From contig NZ_CP069127.1 of NCBI RefSeq assembly GCF_016811915.1, positions 5,912,501 to 5,976,500 of the forward strand: a DNA stretch of 64,000 nt, written 5' to 3'. Within the stretch, counting starts at the first letter, position 1, and each line of letters starts with the position of its first letter. The stretch is from Brevibacillus choshinensis (GTDB lineage: Bacteria > Bacillota > Bacilli > Brevibacillales > Brevibacillaceae). The translations under genes and the position numbers were made by a program. Under the pieces are notes generated by a model, which was not told the origin of the DNA, did no database searches, and worked only from the letters and a program-made list of their open reading frames with translations. Below, piece after piece: positions 62,280 to 64,000 of this stretch.

Positions 62280-64000
62280 TCACTTGATATCGTATTGTTT
62301 CATCTTGCGCCACAGAGTGGTTCGATCCATTCCAAGCACCTTCGCAGCGAGCGTTTTGTTGTGCCTCGCTTGCTGCAGCGCATGGACAATCTTGACCGCT
62401 TCCGGCTCCAGCCTTCCATGATGCACGACTTCCTGAATACGTTGCGAGACTTTCTTTTTGGCAAACAAGAAGTCGACGTTTTCCCTCGTTACCCTTCCGC
62501 CTTTGGACAACAGGACCATTCGCTCTACGACATTGCGCAGCTCCCTTACGTTGCCTGGCCAATGATAGTCCTGAAAGAGCCGGTAGATGTCCTCGTCGAT
62601 TCTCTCCACCTTTTGCTCATGCTGCTCATTGAGCTCCAGAACCATACTCTCGACTAACAAGGGAATATCCGACAGGCGTTCCCGCAGCGGCGGGATTTCG
62701 AGCCCCAGCATGTTGATCCGGTAATACAGATCCGCGCGAAAACGCTCCCGCTCAATTTCATCTGCCAAATCACGGTTTGTTGCGGCAACGATCCGCACAT
62801 CAACCGGAATGATCCTCTCTCCGCCGACCCGTCTTACCCTGCGCTCCTGCAACACTCGGAGCAGCAACACCTGAATGCGCAGCGGCATCTCACCGATTTC
62901 GTCGAGAAAGAGCGTCCCCCCATGGGCCAGTTCAAACAGCCCGGGCTTTCCTCCCTTTTTCGCACCCGTAAATGCCCCATCCTCGTAGCCAAACAGCTCG
63001 CTCTCCAAGAGACTTTCGGGCAAGGCTGCGCAGTTGACTGCCAAGAACGGCCCAACTGCCCGCGGACTCTCCAGGTGAATCCCTTGGGCAAACAATTCCT
63101 TGCCCGTTCCCGATTCCCCTGTGATCAAGACCGTTGCATTGGTCCTGGCAAACATGGCCGCCTGTTCCTTCGTGGCGACCAGCTCAGGCGAACAACCGAT
63201 GATGCTATCGAGTCGGTATCTGGCTTCCAAGCCATTCTCATGCAGCTTCTTGCGCAAGGACATCTCCATCTTTTGAATGTCGCTGATCTCTTTAAAATTG
63301 GAGACTGCCCCCACAATCTGATCTTTTACGATGACGGGTATCCGGTTGATGACGATCGAACGGTCGAGAACCGTCGCCACATCGCCCAGCTCCTGCCGTC
63401 CCGTCTTCAATACGCGAAGCATATCCGAATGAGGGATGTAGTCCGTAATCGGCTTGCCCATCACATCACCGGTCAGTCCCAGGAGCATTTTGGCATGCTC
63501 GTTCACCAGGGTGATCTGGCTGTGACGATCGACAGCAATCACGGCATCATGCGCCGAATTGACCACCGCTTCCATCAGATGCTTTTCCCGCAATCGATCC
63601 CTTGTGTAGGTGATCAAGGACTCTGCCTGCTGTACGGTCCGGCGCAGCGTAGCGACGGATGGCTCTATCAGATGCCACTCGCCTTTTGGCGGCTTGGCAG
63701 GGAGCGTATGCCTGCCCCAGATCGGTGTCAGGTACATGACCCCCTCTGCCTCTACCCGCCAATTCTCCCGCGGCCGAAACAGACACGCCTCACCCAGCAC
63801 GTCTGGTTCCAGCTCATGTTCCCGCTCCAGCCACAGCTTTTCCTTTTCGGAGCCGCATACGACGACGAGCTGCCGGCTCCCCTCCATTTTGGGTACTCGC
63901 TCCCACGTCCTTTTCACATCATTCATATCGATAGACAGACTCAGCACCGGCAACGAGAAGGATTCGAGCTCCTCTCCATACGGTTCCGTGGTGATGACCA
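62280..64000 (-). CDS. sigma-54-dependent enhancer-binding activator (5' end outside the window)
   Basis: At least 573 residues, the reading frame stays open to the window edge. N-terminal part of unclear type (possibly PrpR-like), a PAS domain (MEAVVNSAHDAVIAVDRHSQ ... LLGLTG), the AAA+ core with Walker A GESGTGKELFAQ, the sigma-54 contact loop GAFTGA, Walker B GTLFLDEIGEMP and R-finger region, and a Fis-type helix-turn-helix (NKTLAAKVLGMDRTTLWRKM). It most probably activates the promoter at 62141 when its ligand, a pathway substrate, is present. Confidence 0.92.
   Translation of the reverse strand, partial: VITTEPYGEELESFSLPVLSLSIDMNDVKRTWERVPKMEGSRQLVVVCGSEKEKLWLEREHELEPDVLGEACLFRPRENWRVEAEGVMYLTPIWGRHTLPAKPPKGEWHLIEPSVATLRRTVQQAESLITYTRDRLREKHLMEAVVNSAHDAVIAVDRHSQITLVNEHAKMLLGLTGDVMGKPITDYIPHSDMLRVLKTGRQELGDVATVLDRSIVINRIPVIVKDQIVGAVSNFKEISDIQKMEMSLRKKLHENGLEARYRLDSIIGCSPELVATKEQAAMFARTNATVLITGESGTGKELFAQGIHLESPRAVGPFLAVNCAALPESLLESELFGYEDGAFTGAKKGGKPGLFELAHGGTLFLDEIGEMPLRIQVLLLRVLQERRVRRVGGERIIPVDVRIVAATNRDLADEIERERFRADLYYRINMLGLEIPPLRERLSDIPLLVESMVLELNEQHEQKVERIDEDIYRLFQDYHWPGNVRELRNVVERMVLLSKGGRVTRENVDFLFAKKKVSQRIQEVVHHGRLEPEAVKIVHALQQARHNKTLAAKVLGMDRTTLWRKMKQYDIK

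Overview
The window reads as chromosome of an aerobic, spore-former-type Gram-positive of the order Bacillales, most likely a Brevibacillus or close relative. This is an inference from strong Shine-Dalgarno sites with frequent GTG/TTG starts, cre-like sites, a mannitol PTS regulator of the Bacillales type, a firmicute-type ethanolamine microcompartment operon and moderate GC. I see no rRNA, tRNA, insertion sequence, prophage or CRISPR array.

Left part (1-14.6 kb, minus strand): after the 5' end of a cardiolipin synthase gene comes an ethanolamine utilisation (eut) microcompartment operon. In transcription order it is eutL, eutK-like, eutE, eutM, eutD (PduL type), a TIGR02536-like protein, eutN, eutS, eutP, eutW, eutV, eutA, eutB, eutC, then malate dehydrogenase, with an M29-like peptidase gene downstream behind its own probable terminator. 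A catabolite (cre) box and a sigma-A promoter lie upstream of eutL. Intrinsic terminators before eutL and before eutA each carry the same small stem-loop (GCAAAGGYGC), the expected place and form of an ANTAR (EutV) antitermination site. No eutH, eutT, eutQ or eutG is present here.

14.6-30 kb: two large secreted bacterial-Ig-like surface proteins (one with a frameshift near its end), a 1577-residue Ser/Thr-kinase/ATPase/GAF/LuxR regulator, a GNAT protein, and a small secreted protein. These transcription units are punctuated by four related AACCTAAC-type hairpins. Then a MarR-SDR pair.

29.3-38.5 kb (plus strand mostly): an OmpR-type two-component system; an ECF sigma/anti-sigma pair followed by a secreted copper-protein-like gene, with near-identical candidate ECF promoters before the sigma gene and the target; a LysR/sulfate-exporter-family pair and a sulfatase.

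38.5-47.5 kb (minus): the mannitol operon mtlA-mtlR-mtlF-mtlD-ptsI-ptsH with cre box, promoter and candidate MtlR operator, then a CshA-type DEAD-box helicase with a candidate attenuator in its leader. 47.9-54.3 kb: a secreted cyclohexadienyl-dehydratase-like protein, a chemoreceptor under a cyclic-di-GMP riboswitch, a PH-domain protein, a repeat-tailed cupin, and formate-tetrahydrofolate ligase.

54.4-64 kb (minus): a sigma-54-driven catabolic operon (tartrate/malate-type dehydrogenase, aldehyde dehydrogenase, SDR, TRAP transporter DctPQM, FAD-linked hydroxyacid dehydrogenase) preceded by a clear -24/-12 promoter, a 12-bp inverted repeat as candidate enhancer, and the enhancer-binding activator gene that runs off the window.
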